From Deroplatys truncata (lineage: Eukaryota > Arthropoda > Insecta > Mantodea > Mantidae): a DNA stretch of 64,000 bases. Below the pieces are notes generated by a model. That model saw nothing but the letters and a program-made list of their open reading frames with translations, did no database searches and was not told the DNA's origin. The first letter of the stretch is position 1. Each line of letters begins with the position of its first letter. Shown piece after piece: positions 31,391 through 43,418 of this stretch. The position numbers were made by a program, and so were the translations under genes. Location of the stretch: NCBI GenBank assembly GCA_030765065.1, contig CM060978.1, positions 58,370,421-58,434,420 of the forward strand. The letters run 5' to 3'.

Positions 31391-32290
31391 TTTTATTAAC
31401 CCAATTAATTGTACAAATTTACAACAACAATTTTACAAATTTATTCTTAACCCAGTTTCTAAAAATAAAATAAAATAAAATATAAAGAAAACTAACCTCA
31501 TAACTACTGGTAGCCAGCATTCCTCCTAATATAAAAGTACAATTATAAATTTATTTAATCTCTAATGTAACTCTAACTCTACCTTGAGTTGCTTTCCATG
31601 AGCCACAACAAACTCAAACCTTAAGGTTGTCGAGTTGTTGGGTCCTACTTACAACATATCAAATAAACACTACTGTAATTTTTTTAATACTCATTTATCT
31701 CATCCTTGCTAATTTTCCTCATCCATTTTGCTCTTACTCTGCCCAAAATGTTCCCTGCTTCTTTATATTTTTCCTAGATTTTACATTTACTATCTTTTTA
31801 GCTGGAATTTCTATTGTTAAATTTAACCATTATCTCTTCTCTATCCTCTTTCTAAGTAACTTCGTTTCTTCACACTCTGAAACTATGTGCCACTCTTTAA
31901 CTTTCCGGTGGAATAGTGGGCATTTCTCCAGATCAATCTCTTTTCTCAAACCTTTCAAATTCACCACCCCTGTCCTAGCCCATGCAAATCCTGCTCTTGC
32001 TGTTTTATCACATATATCAACATACTGTTCCCTGCTCCATACTACTTTCATTTCTCTATATAATCTCAGTGAGCTCTTAAAAGTAAAGCTCGCTAATAAA
32101 TCTTGTTTTACCATATCCTCTATTCTTGTCCTAATTTCATTCCAGAAACCTATTTCTAATAATTCTTTAGTTCTCCAAATCTCCCCAAAACCTATTTTCA
32201 TCAAGGTTTCCTTTATCTTACCTAGCCAACACTCTTTATGATTAAGCCTTTCCTGCACTATCTTCTTTTGTATGTTGGACACTGTTTGTT
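31390..32290 (-). mobile_element. LINE family G, 3' end copy 1
   Basis: The minus-strand frame 32282-31830 encodes IQKKIVQERLNHKECWLGK, FWNEIRTRIEDMVKQ, WSREQYVDICDKTARAGFAW, and a degenerate zinc-binding motif (CPLFHRKVKEWHIVSEC). This is the post-RT C-terminal domain shared by three other copies in the window (34845, 39690, 53400). The tail near 31455-31475 is a short AAAAT repeat. No RT domain remains. Confidence 0.75.
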
Positions 32291-32734
32291 TAGCTATTCC
32301 AAATTATGTATATACTGGCAACAGTGGCACCATTTTTGAGATTTTTAATTTGTTTTGTAAAGAGAGAACTTTATGTTTCCACTTTCCTGACAATGTTACT
32401 AGTTTGCTGAATGACATTGTGCACCTTGAATTGTTTTGTCAACTTAGCACTGACTAAAGAAAGGCTAGTGTGAAACTGAAAGTGTAGTACAAAGCCCTGA
32501 CAGGGTTCAATAGCACAAGAAAGGGAGGATGAGTATTGTTGCAGTATTGTTGTGTAACCAAACCGTACCCAAGGATGCCATATACCATTAGACTTCTAGG
32601 ACTGCAAACTGCAAACTGCACACCGTGCGCATGCACACGCACGTGCACGCGCACACACACACACACACACACGCTGAAACTTAAGTTATGCTATGCAAGA
32701 ATACTGTTTGTTGTGTCAAATTTAATTAGTACAT
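32291..32734. other. No gene; (CA)n tract
   Basis: Mostly unassigned AT-rich DNA. A CA dinucleotide repeat with ACGC/GTGC interruptions lies at about 32626-32674. Confidence 0.6.
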
Positions 32735-33788
32735 TGAGGCAGTATTTTTAACACTTAAATGATTTTCAGTCTAATTGTATAATATATATAATTCAATAAC
32801 AGCACACCTTAAAGCAATATGTGTATGTAACTATATATAAGGAGTGTATATTACAGTCATTGTATATGTTTGTATTATTGTATACATGTAATAATGTTAT
32901 AGAATGTATTACGTAATTTAATAATGTAGGAGCTGTGAGAATAATAAGTTAAATGTTCCTAACAATGAGGTAACAATGAGGTAAGCTTGAGGCAATAATG
33001 AGTTTGAGAGTTTAATAATGCTACTAGTCATTATTGGAGCAACAATAATGTAATTTTAGTGACAGTTTATAAAATAGCCAATCAATAACCAGAAAAAGCT
33101 TTAGTTAAATGAAGATATTCTATTGGACTAGGAATAGCCAATCAGAGACTTGAAATACAGAAACTTACAAGTTTAAACGGTTGAAATCAATTCAGTTGCC
33201 TGCAGATAGTGCTCATAACTGGATGCGTTGCTTGTGCATCCTCAAAATATTTAATATGTATTCGTGTGAGACAAAAAATAAGTTTACGTGTTAAAAAGCA
33301 TAATTAATTAATAAAAAGAATCTCACAGCTCTCTATATCAGTGAAGTGTTATTTAAATCATATCAAGCATTAATAAAAGGAGTGAAGTAAAATTATAATC
33401 TGTGTAAGCCTACATTCTTGTTGCATCACAACCCTGCTAAGAGTAAAGTGTCACTAACAATAATACTGACGCACCTGAGGCAAACATGAATATATAATAT
33501 TTAAAGAAACAGTCAAATTGCAAAGTTAATATTTTTAAACTTGGGGCAAAGGCCACCTGAAAGTATACTTGGGGCAAAGTCTACCAGAAACCGGGTACCA
33601 TAGTGCGGTTGCAACTACTAAAAGTTCGTCTCCCCCAACAGTTGAAATATAATACAACTCCTTCAATACAAACTACTTTAAATTGATGCCCAAAGCATGT
33701 TGCAAATAAACAACGTAAAACAAACTATCTTCCTAAATTGGCTTCCATACATGGGGCAAATAACAATACAACAAAACCACCTTCTTCA
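32735..33788 (+). mobile_element. Family B solo LTR, copy 5
   Basis: TGAGGCAGTATTTTTAACAC to CCACCTTCTTCA with ACAT on both sides (32731-32734, 33789-33792). The 3' third shows repeated units: TTGGGGCAAAGGCCACC and ACTTGGGGCAAAGTCTACC, TCTCCCCCAACAGTTG, TTGATGCCCAAAGCATG, and TTGGCTTCCATACATGGGGC. The LTR carries GAGCTGTGAGA/TCTCACAGCTC inverted motifs about 370 bases apart. Confidence 0.85.
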
Positions 33789-33792
33789 ACAT

Positions 33793-34844
33793 ACAATTAC
33801 TATAAACTTTTCTCCAGGGTTTAATAGGGTAATTTTTTTTTTTTTTTTTGGAAGCAGTTTAATTCCAACTTTATTTTTAATTTTTGGTTTAACAGGGTTT
33901 TAGTGTATTTAGCTGAAACATAAATATTCTCAAATACACAAATACAAACACCACGTGGTGCCTGGAATAGATCTAGTATCAAGTCGCATATTTATCTGTC
34001 TCAATAGTTGAAAACTTTATAGCTCGCTTGAGCATTACAAACTAAGGTAATTGTGACATGCAGACCCATTTATCATTTAGTTTCAACCTCATAAATCAGT
34101 ATGACACAGGAAGAACAATAAGCATGCATGTGTTGGGACATTTTGCATGACAGCATCAAAAACTTCTCTCCCCCTTTAACATTTATTATGTGTTATGTAT
34201 AAACAGAGCTTGAAACAGAGTACTGCCTTGCTACTAATAGCTGTTTGCTTGCAAAGCAAAACAAGTATTGAATAATGGTAGTGTTCAAAAGAAGTAAGTA
34301 TTCTCTTAGCTCCATAAATCAGAACCAAAGACGTGCATTTTTGGTATGTTGTAAATAAATGCAGTATTGTTTTAGTTGGTGCATGGTGCATTTAATATTT
34401 TTTAATTCCGTTTTTATATGATTAAAATTCGATAAAAAATAAGCAGAGTATAAAGATTTGTTCTCAAAAGCTGAAATTTAAATTGTATGCTGATTTAAAT
34501 AACTAGATCCAGTAACCGGGAACAAGCAGTGCAGGCTTTAAATGGCCATCAGGCATTGAGTTAAAAAATTTTAAAATGTCATAATGATAATATATTTATT
34601 TTATTTATTTTTCTTTCTTTATTTATTTATTTATTGTGCTAAGAGATTTACAATTTGATTGTCTACTGAACTTTGACCCTGGTCACTCATTCTGTAGATA
34701 ATCACTAAATTTTTTCTACATTTTACAATTTCCAGTCAATAAATTATCTTGCTTCAGTTTTTAATGACCCATTTCCACTTGTTTTTCACTTAGCACTTGT
34801 CACTTATTGATTACTTTACCATCACACATTCACCATAGTTAGGA
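33793..34844. other. No gene; low-complexity tracts
   Basis: T-run of 17-19 at about 33833-33850 and a TTTA/TTTC repeat at about 34590-34637. Otherwise AT-rich DNA without recognisable motifs. Confidence 0.55.
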
Positions 34845-35600
34845 TGGGAAAGTATAGATGAGGTGCACAGAATGTTTTGTAGAGAAATACTAGGATTACC
34901 GAAGGCAATTGTAAGACAGGGAATGCAATTAGAGATGGGCAGGGTGGTAGTTAAGGGGAAGATAATGGAAAAGCTTTGAAATTTTGGTTCAGAACTTTAA
35001 ATCTAGGAAAAAGTAATGTGTTAAGACAGTGTATAGAATACCAAGAGAATAGCTCAATGAATGACGGATGGGTAAGTAATTTTGAGAAAAATGGGTTAGG
35101 AGACATGTGGAGAAGAAAAGAAAATAATGTGAAAAATTTTTGGAAAAAGGCAAGGGGAAGATATAGAAATACAAAACACGTTCAGTGAGATTGCCGAAAA
35201 AAGCTCATTGGTTTTTTATAGGCCAATGAAAAATGCATGGGGTAGGGAAAAATATATAGACATAGTAAATAAAGAAGAGAGAGAATCTATTGCATGGGTA
35301 AGAACCAGAGCATGGAGGCTAAGAGGGTTAAGACAGGGTATTCCTCAAAACCAATGTGTGATATGTGGTGGTAATGAAGTCATTGAACACATAGTATTTA
35401 AGTGCCAAGGAACAGAAAATTGGAGAAAAGAATTTATTAAAAAGAAGTGGTTGAAGGGGGATAGAAATACGCTTATAATTGAAATGATGTGCAAGGACGC
35501 CAGGAGCATTTGACAGTTTTTGTGTAAAGTCAAAAATAAATGGCTTTGGACAGTGGATAGAGAAAAGTAAGAGGTAGTGCATCTTACTTTGAATAATATA
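34845..35600 (+). mobile_element. LINE family G, 3' end copy 2
   Basis: Reading in shifted frames gives EVHRMFCREILGLPKAIV (about 34855-34910), then a frame-broken middle, then 35208-35513 with AWGREKYIDIVNKEERESIAW and a zinc-knuckle-like CVICGGNEVIEHIVFKC (about 35359-35409). This is the C-terminal domain of family G. The 3' end is interrupted at 35612 by a SINE with a perfect 12-bp duplication. Confidence 0.8.
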
Positions 35601-35612
35601 TTTAGTAACCAT

Positions 35613-35985
35613 TCATTCATTCATTATCTGTTTACCCTCCTCTTATGTAGGACTTACACCCCCCAGGACTTACAGGCGGGTACCTGGGGTTAGAGGCCCG
35701 TCAAGGAGCAGACACTCATGGATCAGACAGAACATCCAGGATGGTAGGATGATGCCTGGTAGGATGAAGGAAGTAGATGAAACGAAATGATGGTGAAATG
35801 GATGAAAGGAAAGGTGATGATGGAGCAGTCAGTGGAATGAATGGCGGGGAAAACTGGAGAACCCGGAGAAAACCCGCCCAGATGCCACTTCATCCACCAC
35901 AAATCCCACATGCGGGTCCCTGGGATTGAACCCGGGCCGCCTCGGTGGAAGGCGAGCGGTCTAACCACTCGGCCACGGTGCCGCC
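35613..35985 (-). mobile_element. tRNA-derived SINE type 3, full length
   Basis: Perfect direct repeats ATTTAGTAACCA at 35601-35612 and 35986-35997. The minus-strand head is GGCGGCACCGTGGCCGAGTG with A box TGGCCGAGTGGTTA (35962-35975) and B box GGGTTCAATCCC (35922-35933), an intact internal Pol III promoter. The body includes GGCGGGTTTTCTCCGGG and TACCCGCCTGTAAGTCC. The 3' tail is an ATGA tetranucleotide repeat (35613-35628 reversed). This is the best-preserved SINE in the window and probably among the younger insertions. Confidence 0.9.
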
Positions 35986-36004
35986 ATTTAGTAACCAATG
36001 TTTT

Positions 36005-36330
36005 GTTTAAAAATTATACATTTTTATTGTTGCACATTATCAGAAGGTATTGCTGTAAATGTTCTTTTGTTAGACTGTGCTAGCATTAACTAATGATTTA
36101 TACAAATCTAGGACTGTCCGTTAGATGTAGCAATGGTTGTTGGAAATAGCCTTATTTTTTGTCACAGTTCTTTGAAGCATGAAGTGAGAGCAGATTTGTG
36201 TGTTGATAACACATGTTCATTGATAAAATACTTCTTTTTGTGATTGTGTTTTTGCAAACCTTAAACAATAAAACTACTTCATCAGTTGAAAACACATGGG
36301 CACCAAACTCACTAACATTACTGTGAAATT
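36005..36330 (+). repeat. Repeat F, uninterrupted copy
   Basis: TACATTTTTATTGTTGCACA to about ACACATGGGCACCAAACTCACTA. Matches the three separated pieces at 12697-13785. Ends are approximate and class unknown; no coding capacity. Confidence 0.65.
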
Positions 36331-38034
36331 TATTTTTCCATGGTTGACCAAGGTTAGGCATCATTGTTATGTCTGCTTTCATGTGACAGTATATGACCAT
36401 TACTATTTGTCAAAATGTTTTCCTTACAATACTCCCTGATATCGTGGAACCCACTTTCAAGTATAAATGCTAAACCCTTAAGAGGTAGCAAACATTACAA
36501 TATGAAAGATGGTCCCATTCCAATATAAAGGATGTCAAAGTGGTGTCCATCACCTAGAATGCCTTGAATGCAATAGAAAAATTGAAAATGATTTGAAAAG
36601 TTATACTTCTATATTTGTGGAGTCGGTTTTTTGACACTATGTCACTTAAGCTTTAATTTTTAAGGACTAGTTTTCGGAGCCATTTCTTCCATTTTCAACC
36701 TCAGTGGTCTGACTGCCTTTGCTGGTTGCAGTTGATTGCAGCCTTCTCTCTGGCAGTGAAATGATGAACTTCAGTAAAGTGTCACCTGGCAAGATTTGAA
36801 CATTTATTAACTAGTCTTTATCCTTCCATATTAAAATATTTTCCCACATTGTGAGTTCATTGTGACCCACTAGTTGACACCTTAGCAAAGAAGTTTATTT
36901 GTTCCACTGCCAGAGAGAAGCTAAAGTTCCTGAAACTAGTCCCTCAAAAATTAAAGTGTGATGTAGTGTAAAAAGACTCCAGAAATATACAAGTATAATT
37001 TGAATATCACTGTTACTAAATTATTCTTAACATAAATTGATTTGCAAAGGTTTAAGCTGATTTAAAAAAGGTAAAAATTGGCATTTATAATTCAAATAGG
37101 TAGCTGGACCTTAAAAAGGCAAAATAAGAACTGGTTCCATCATTTACAAATACTACAAAACATAATTACATTTACGTAACTTTTTACTTATTACCTCCAG
37201 TAAAAAACCCATTTGGTCTACACCCTGGCTCTAGTTATAACACTCTATCTTGCCAAGCATAGCACAGTTAGTATTTTAACCTCAAATGACAATTATATTC
37301 GTTATGATGTTACTGTACAGCAATGATTAAGATTTTAATTGTGAATATTTCCTTTACATCCTTATAATTGCAATTTTTTAAACTTTCCCATGATATACTT
37401 CATTCATTCCTGATAACTTGTATCAGTTATGGTGGAAAAACAATCAGAATGTCAGGTATCTTTAAATAACCATAGAAGATGAAATTGTAACATTTTTTTG
37501 CCTTTTCTATGGTCCTATACTTATTCAATAACATAAAAGTTACACCGTTTACACATAATATGGAATTCTCTGGCATAAAATATGTTTCAAATAGAGGCAA
37601 ACTTGGTGAATTTGAAGATACCCACCCCCAGATCATCAATTTAAAGATGGAAATGGTATATCCTCTCTAATTAGTAAGAAAAATAATCTACCCAATTGTT
37701 ACTTATAAATGTCATATGAATAATATCTGATGTAACATTAGATGCAATTTTCTCTCTTAATATAATTATATAGCATATCCTGATAATGTACTGAATTACA
37801 ACATGCAGAGAAAAAACAGCAAAACTTTCTTGCATAAGGTTTCGACATACAGAAAGTTCACTCATACAGCTGTAAAATTAGAATAAGAAATAAATATTGT
37901 GTATAAAATTATCCTAGTGTTATAAATAGGTTGCAATTGTCTTTTATTTCACTGTATCTTGTTTTCCCAGTTGTTAGATTGTGACCAGTCGTGTTTATTG
38001 CTTGGAATGAAGTATTTGTATCTTTTGTCTTATT
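36331..38034. other. No recognisable feature
   Basis: About 1.7 kb of AT-rich DNA with only short frames and no similarity to the window's repeats that I could see. Confidence 0.5.
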
Positions 38035-38826
38035 ACTTTCTCTACTATGTATAGTAAGAAGGGGAAGTATTGTATTCCACCCAAAAATTTGATACCGAGA
38101 TTTCACTGGAAGGCATTTTTCAAAACATGTCTGTGTGTCTCTGAACAGTATAACTCAGAAACGAAAAGTTGGATAAACACCAAACTTGGTATTTAGGTTC
38201 AGTATCTTCAGAAGATGCGAGACGAAGGTTTTCAAGAAAATCCCCTCACCCCAGATTACCCTTTACATGGAACATTTTTAGAAAATTTTAATTTTCTCAA
38301 AAATGGCTCTAATAATTTTGTTTAAAATATCATATGTTTAAGATATTTTCATGACAAATGAAATGTATATGTCGAATTTTCTGGGAATGTCTCCAAAAGT
38401 ATTCTTCATTGTGAACGACTTTTGCATGACTGGTAAACCATAAGAGATAGACAAACTTTTACTACACAAAAAATCTAGATCACATAAAATACACAATTAA
38501 TGTCACATACATTTTTTTTGTTGAGTGAACCATTTTCAAGATATTGCTTGTTATTCCCTTAAATTTTCCAATAGTTTTTCTCAAATGGGAATTTGTTATT
38601 CATTTTTTTTGCATACTGCACATGCAAAGAGAATGGAATGCGCCACATAGCAACCAGCTCTTAAAAGATTTGACTATCGCTTAAGGTCTATCATATTCCC
38701 TTTGCACCTAAAAGAAAATTAGCAATAAGATTAACATCTCGATTAACATGAAGCATATGGGAATAAATGTTTGTAAAAATATTTTATACAAGAGTAGAGA
38801 AAGTCATGTGAGTGTAACACATCAGA
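38035..38826 (-). repeat. Family A1 element, decayed
   Basis: Reverse complement of the complete element (ACTTTCTCTACTATGTATAG ... GTAACACATCAGA). Several CpGs of better-preserved copies are replaced by TG or CA (GTCGCATC to GTCTCGCATC-like, GCGATC to TGATC). Flanks AATAA on both sides in element orientation. Confidence 0.8.
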
Positions 38827-39054
38827 GTTTATTTAACTGCATTTTCTTAGAGAAATAACTATTTTTTATTCCATGTATAAGCCAAAGCCATCTTTGCAAG
38901 TATATTCTATAATAACTTCAGCATGTTCGTATTCAAGTAGAAGCCGTCTATAACTTATGTCTTGTCGGGAAGAACATACTTTTCAAGGCTAAAGAAGCAT
39001 AAAACTAGCTGAGTTGTTCCGAGATCACACATATGTGCATGCATACACCAAAAA

Positions 39055-39525
39055 TTGTCCAGCTCTTATGGTTTACTAGTTATGCAAAGGTAATCCAGAA
39101 TGAAGTGGACTTCAGAGGCAATTTCCAGAAAATTCAAGACATACATTTCATTTGTCATGAAAATATCTTAAACTTATGATATTTTAATCAAAACTGTTAC
39201 AGCCATTTTTGAGGAAATCTACATTTTTGAAACATTTTCCATGTCAAGGCAATTTGGGGTTGGGGAATTTTCTTAAACATCTTTGTATCACATCCCTGAA
39301 AGATGCTGACTTAAATACCAAGTCTGGTGTTTAATCAACATTTTGTTTTTGAGTTATGCTGCTTAAAGTCACACACACATAAGTATATGTGCACACACAG
39401 ACATTTTTCTAAAACTGCTTTTTTTGATTCAGGGGCCTCAAAACATATATTTCTGGTGAAATCTCAACATAAAATTTTTGGGTGGAATACAATACTTCCC
39501 CTACTTACTAGGTACTAGGGAAAGT
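39055..39525 (+). repeat. Family A element, 5'-truncated and decayed
   Basis: Begins at the internal block TCTTATGGTTTACTAGTTATGC and runs to GTACTAGGGAAAGT. CpG positions are largely lost (CTTTGTATCACATCCCTG against CTTCGTGTCGCATCTCTG). A CA-rich tract lies at 39369-39400. Confidence 0.75.
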
Positions 39526-39689
39526 ATAAATATGGCAATACCACAAAATAAATAAATAAATAATTTAATAAATGTGCACTGCTTCAGAAAATTATTTTAA
39601 TAATGATTTTATACATTTATAATTATTTTTAATTATGGCATAACCTTAAGATAGGTAATTGTGGAATACTGTTTTATCTGCAGCATTTA

Positions 39690-40700
39690 ACTATGTAAAG
39701 TATGGGGATGGGAGAGGGTGGATAATGCAAATAAAGTACAATGTAATTTTTGGAAGTGCATTCTAGGGTTGGGGAGGGGTACTTCAAACTACAGAGTTCT
39801 TCGTGAGGTAGGATGTTGGGAAGATGCTGCATTTGCTAAACTAAATGTAGTTAGGTACTGCCTGTGAATAATTAAAGGTGATCAAACAACTCTGAGGGCA
39901 ATATGTTATCGTCATCAAATAAACAACATAGACATCCAAAATGGCGGGTGGTGGGGTTACAATGGGAATTATCAAAAATAGGCTTAAACGATATCTGGCA
40001 AAGGGGTAATGAAAATACACACTGTGCTGTGAAAAAAGTGAAAAGACGACTGTATGATATAAACAGGCAGAAAATAGAGTCTGAATGTAGACAAAGATCA
40101 ACATTGGAGCTACAAAATGAAATAAAAACTACGTGGGGTAAGGAATTGGAATTGGGTATAAAACAGAGGATGGGAATAGCATGGCTTAGGTTGGGAGGGT
40201 GGGAAGCTCGCAAGATTGCTGATGATGATGGCAGGAGGATTTTCCCATTATGCGGGGAACAAGAAGACTGGATGCATATTTTGGCAGCATGCGTACAGAT
40301 GGAGAGTGTTAGGAAAAAATTATTACCGGAATTATTTTTGGCTTCCAACAGACGGAGGGCAGCATGCTGGGACTTGATTCTAAACAGTCAAAACTGGCCA
40401 AGCTTGGGCACATACTTAATGGAAGTACGTGTACTAAGATATAAGGTGTATATGTAAATTTTCTTTAAATATATGTGGTGCTTGAGAACTTGTGTGTGTG
40501 TGTGTGTATGCGTGTGTGATTCAGAGTGTTTTTCAATTTTATATGTATATAATGTGGTGATTATAAACATAGTTGTTTCTGGTCGATTCTGCAAGTCATG
40601 TATACAGACCAGGTATTTTTCTAGAGAGCATGTATGGTCCATGCGACTGTGTTATGCAATTAATGTAATACTAAGTACTTAATAAATACCACTACTACTA
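39690..40700 (+). mobile_element. LINE family G, 3' end copy 3
   Basis: About 39725-39900 encodes ANKVQCNFWKCILGLGRGTS and LREVGCWEDAAFAKLNVVRY. The open frame 39903-40457 continues in another phase with IWQRGNENTHCAVKKVKRRL, WGKELELGIKQRMGIAWLRL and the zinc-knuckle-like FPLCGEQEDWMHILAAC. The 3' UTR has a TG microsatellite (40490-40518) and ends near a short ACT repeat (40689-40700). Protein-level layout matches copies at 31390, 34845 and 53400, though sequence divergence suggests a related subfamily. Confidence 0.75.
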
Positions 40701-41442
40701 TTTAACCCTATGTATAAATCTATGCCAAGAATAAAGAAGGCCATGTCAATCATTGATTAAGCTTTAAGATGGTCCATAAGCACTCATTATATTACCCTCT
40801 ATGCATGCTGCCATATCATTCCTAGTGCTGTTTCAATGACTACATGACACAGGGGTATTACAACTATAGACACATCTATGGGGAGAAAAGTATCATGTCA
40901 CACTGGAGATGGGAAAAGGATATTTTGGAGCAGGTAGGATAAAATCGATCAACGAGCATTCATGCTGTTGCCAGAACAGTTGGCATAGGTCAAAGCATGT
41001 GTATCATGTACCTCATGACCAGCAATAGTATCTATACCATTAGCAACCTGTATGACATATTCTATATGGCAACCTTCTCCCATTGGTTTTTATAAGATGT
41101 CAGGGAGGTGTCCCAATTTATCAGTCAGATTTTATTTAATGATGAAGCTGTCTTCACAAGTTGGTGAATTTAATGTACACAATGGTCATGTCTGGACTAA
41201 GAAGTGGTACGCCTCAGTTTGACCTGAATATGGAATTGTTTCTGACCATCTGACCGCCCGTCATTTCCCACCACGTTTAACAGGACCTGTTTACTGTGAC
41301 TTCTTGTTTAACACATTACCAGGGCTGATGGAGGATATGGCTTTCAGTGTATGGCAGCAAATATGATTTCAGCATGATGGTGCACCCCTACACCATGGTC
41401 ATGTGTCAAAACACCACCTTACTGTGATTTTTGAAGATGGAT

Positions 41443-43020
41443 AGATGATGATAATGATGAAATTTTGAGTAGCCTCAATACAAGCCTGCATGTAGGCTCT
41501 TGGAGCCCTTTGATCCTCTTGACCTGAGCATTTTAATCATCCAATAGTCCAAATAAATTGGATCACATTCTTGATATCTGTCCTTGACCTCAGGGACCAA
41601 GAAAAAGGAGCCTAGAGATACATATCTATACATAACGAATCCTTCACATTCACATAGTGAGAGATTTCATATTCTCTGCCACATTTCCTACATAGTGGGT
41701 TGAGGCAGTATTTTTAACACTTAAATGATTTTAGTCAAATTATATAATAAAAAAATATAATAACAGCCTGCCTTAAAGCAGTATGTGTATGTAATAATAT
41801 ATAAAAAGTGTATATTACAGTCATTGTATATGTTTATATTATTGTATACATGTAATAATGTTATCTGAATGTATTACGCAATTTAATGATGTAGAAGCTG
41901 TGAGAATAATAGGTTAAAAGTTGCTAACAATGAGGTAACCTTGAGGCAATAATGAGTAAGAAAGTGTAATAATGCTACTGGTCATTCTTGGAGCAACAAT
42001 AATGTAATGTTTGTGACAGTTTATAAAATAGCCAATCAACAACCAGAAAGAAGCTTAAGTTAAATAAAAGTATTCTATTGGATTAGGAATAGCCAATCAG
42101 AGACTTGAAATACAGAAATTTAAAAATTTAGGCAGTAAAAATCAAGTCAGTTGCTTGTAGACAGCGCTCATAACTGGACACGTTGGTTGTAGACAGTGTT
42201 CCTAACCAGATGCAAGATGTGTCCTCAATAAATTTAATATCTATTCAGTGTAAGACGAAAAGTGCAAGTAATTAATCAAAAAAATCTCACAGCTCTCTAT
42301 ATCAGTGAAGCGTTATTTAAAGTGTTCAAGGATTAATAAATGTAGTGAAGTAAAAATTATAATCTGTGTAAGCCTACATTCTTAGCCGCACTATTCCCTG
42401 CTAAGACATTCATATCTCTAAAAGAAATATAAATACTGACGCAGCCGAGGCAAACATAAATATAGCATATTTAAAGAAACAGTCAAGTTACAAAATTTAA
42501 TATTTTGAAATTTGGGATGAAGGCTACCGGGTACTATACATGCAGTTGCAACTACTTGAAGTTTGGCTCCCCAACAGTTGAACTACAATATAACTCCTAC
42601 TTCAAATTGCCTTTCCATACATGAAGCAACAACCTACTTCAAATTGGCTCCCAAAGCATGGGGGCAAATAACAAAACAATACAACAACTTCAGGGTCTTG
42701 AGTAAGTCCCATCATCTATTCAAAGTGTTGTGGCCTGTAAAATAATCAACAACTGCTCTGAGCTTGGATCTGGTTAAATTCAGTATGTTTTCCACCAGGT
42801 CCTGAAATGAAATCATGGGCCTGCCTGGTGGTAGTTTGTTACTCCAGATCTCAAGATGAGCCCTAACAATATGCTGGGGAGATACACTGGCATTTCTGGG
42901 AGATACACCATATAAAGGTTTGGGTCCTATTAAATCAAGCCCTGCACCCTTTTTGGCAAGCGTGTCTGACATCTAACTTCTTCTAATACCAGCATCATTT
43001 GGCATTGCCTCATCCATTTG
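41443..43020 (-). pseudogene. R1/Jockey-type LINE 3' fragment (RNase H-like end and zinc knuckle)
   Basis: The minus-strand frame 42972-42712 encodes DTLAKKGAGLDLIGPKPLYG and ends AVVDYFTGHNTLNR, the C-terminal part of a LINE RNase H domain. Beyond the solo LTR, 41696-41620 encodes PLCRKCGREYEISHYV, the downstream zinc-knuckle motif. Taking out the LTR and one GGGT copy brings the two parts together through DPLCRKCG in one frame. The tail at 41443-41458 is an ATC/ATT trinucleotide repeat. Confidence 0.8.
41701..42692 (+). mobile_element. Family B solo LTR, copy 6
   Basis: TGAGGCAGTATTTTTAACAC to AACAACTTCA with GGGT on both sides (41697-41700, 42693-42696), inserted in a LINE fragment. The 3' region repeats the layout CTACTTCA-AATTG.C-TCCATAC.TG..GC at 42536-42692 (units start near 42540, 42596 and 42632), with the last unit TTGGCTCCCAAAGCATGGGGGC. 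Best support for the 4-bp duplication. Confidence 0.9.
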
Positions 43021-43418
43021 GATGTAAAGATTGAATGGATAGACGGATAGACAGATGTGGTCCAATTATGTGGCCTGCCAGATCACCTGATCTCAATCCT
43101 TTGGGCACTGTAGAGAGTATGGTGTATAAAAAGCCTGTTGATCAAGTGGAAAATTCTCTGCCTATTATTAGAACCAAAATGTGATAGCATTCACCAGGAG
43201 TGACCAACCTATTTTGAGTTTGAGCCAGTAAATTGATAGAATGTTTTTGTAGGGCCATCTAACATACCTAATTTATATTAATAGCAATTTTGAATCCCAA
43301 ATAAAGTATTAGATAAGTATTCAGGTAATGTAGCTGTAGTAGGCCGATATTTAAATAATGTTTTATAAGTAATTTACTATTCGTATTATTCACTTTTATT
43401 ATTTTGAAACAGCATAAT

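Larger units (their letters stand above)
40905..43260 (+). mobile_element. Mariner-like DDE transposon relic interrupted by a LINE
   Basis: 40930-41440 in changing frames reads RSTSIHAVARTVGIGQS (helix-turn-helix), QILFNDEAVFTS (first catalytic block, about 41128), FPPRLTGPVYCDFLFNTLPG, and FQHDGAPLHHGHVSK (second block, about 41371). After the LINE fragment (41443-43020), 43060-43180 reads GPIMWPARSPDLNPLG and MVYKKPVDQVENSLP (third block). Same family as the outer element at 28891. Termini not resolved. Confidence 0.75.
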
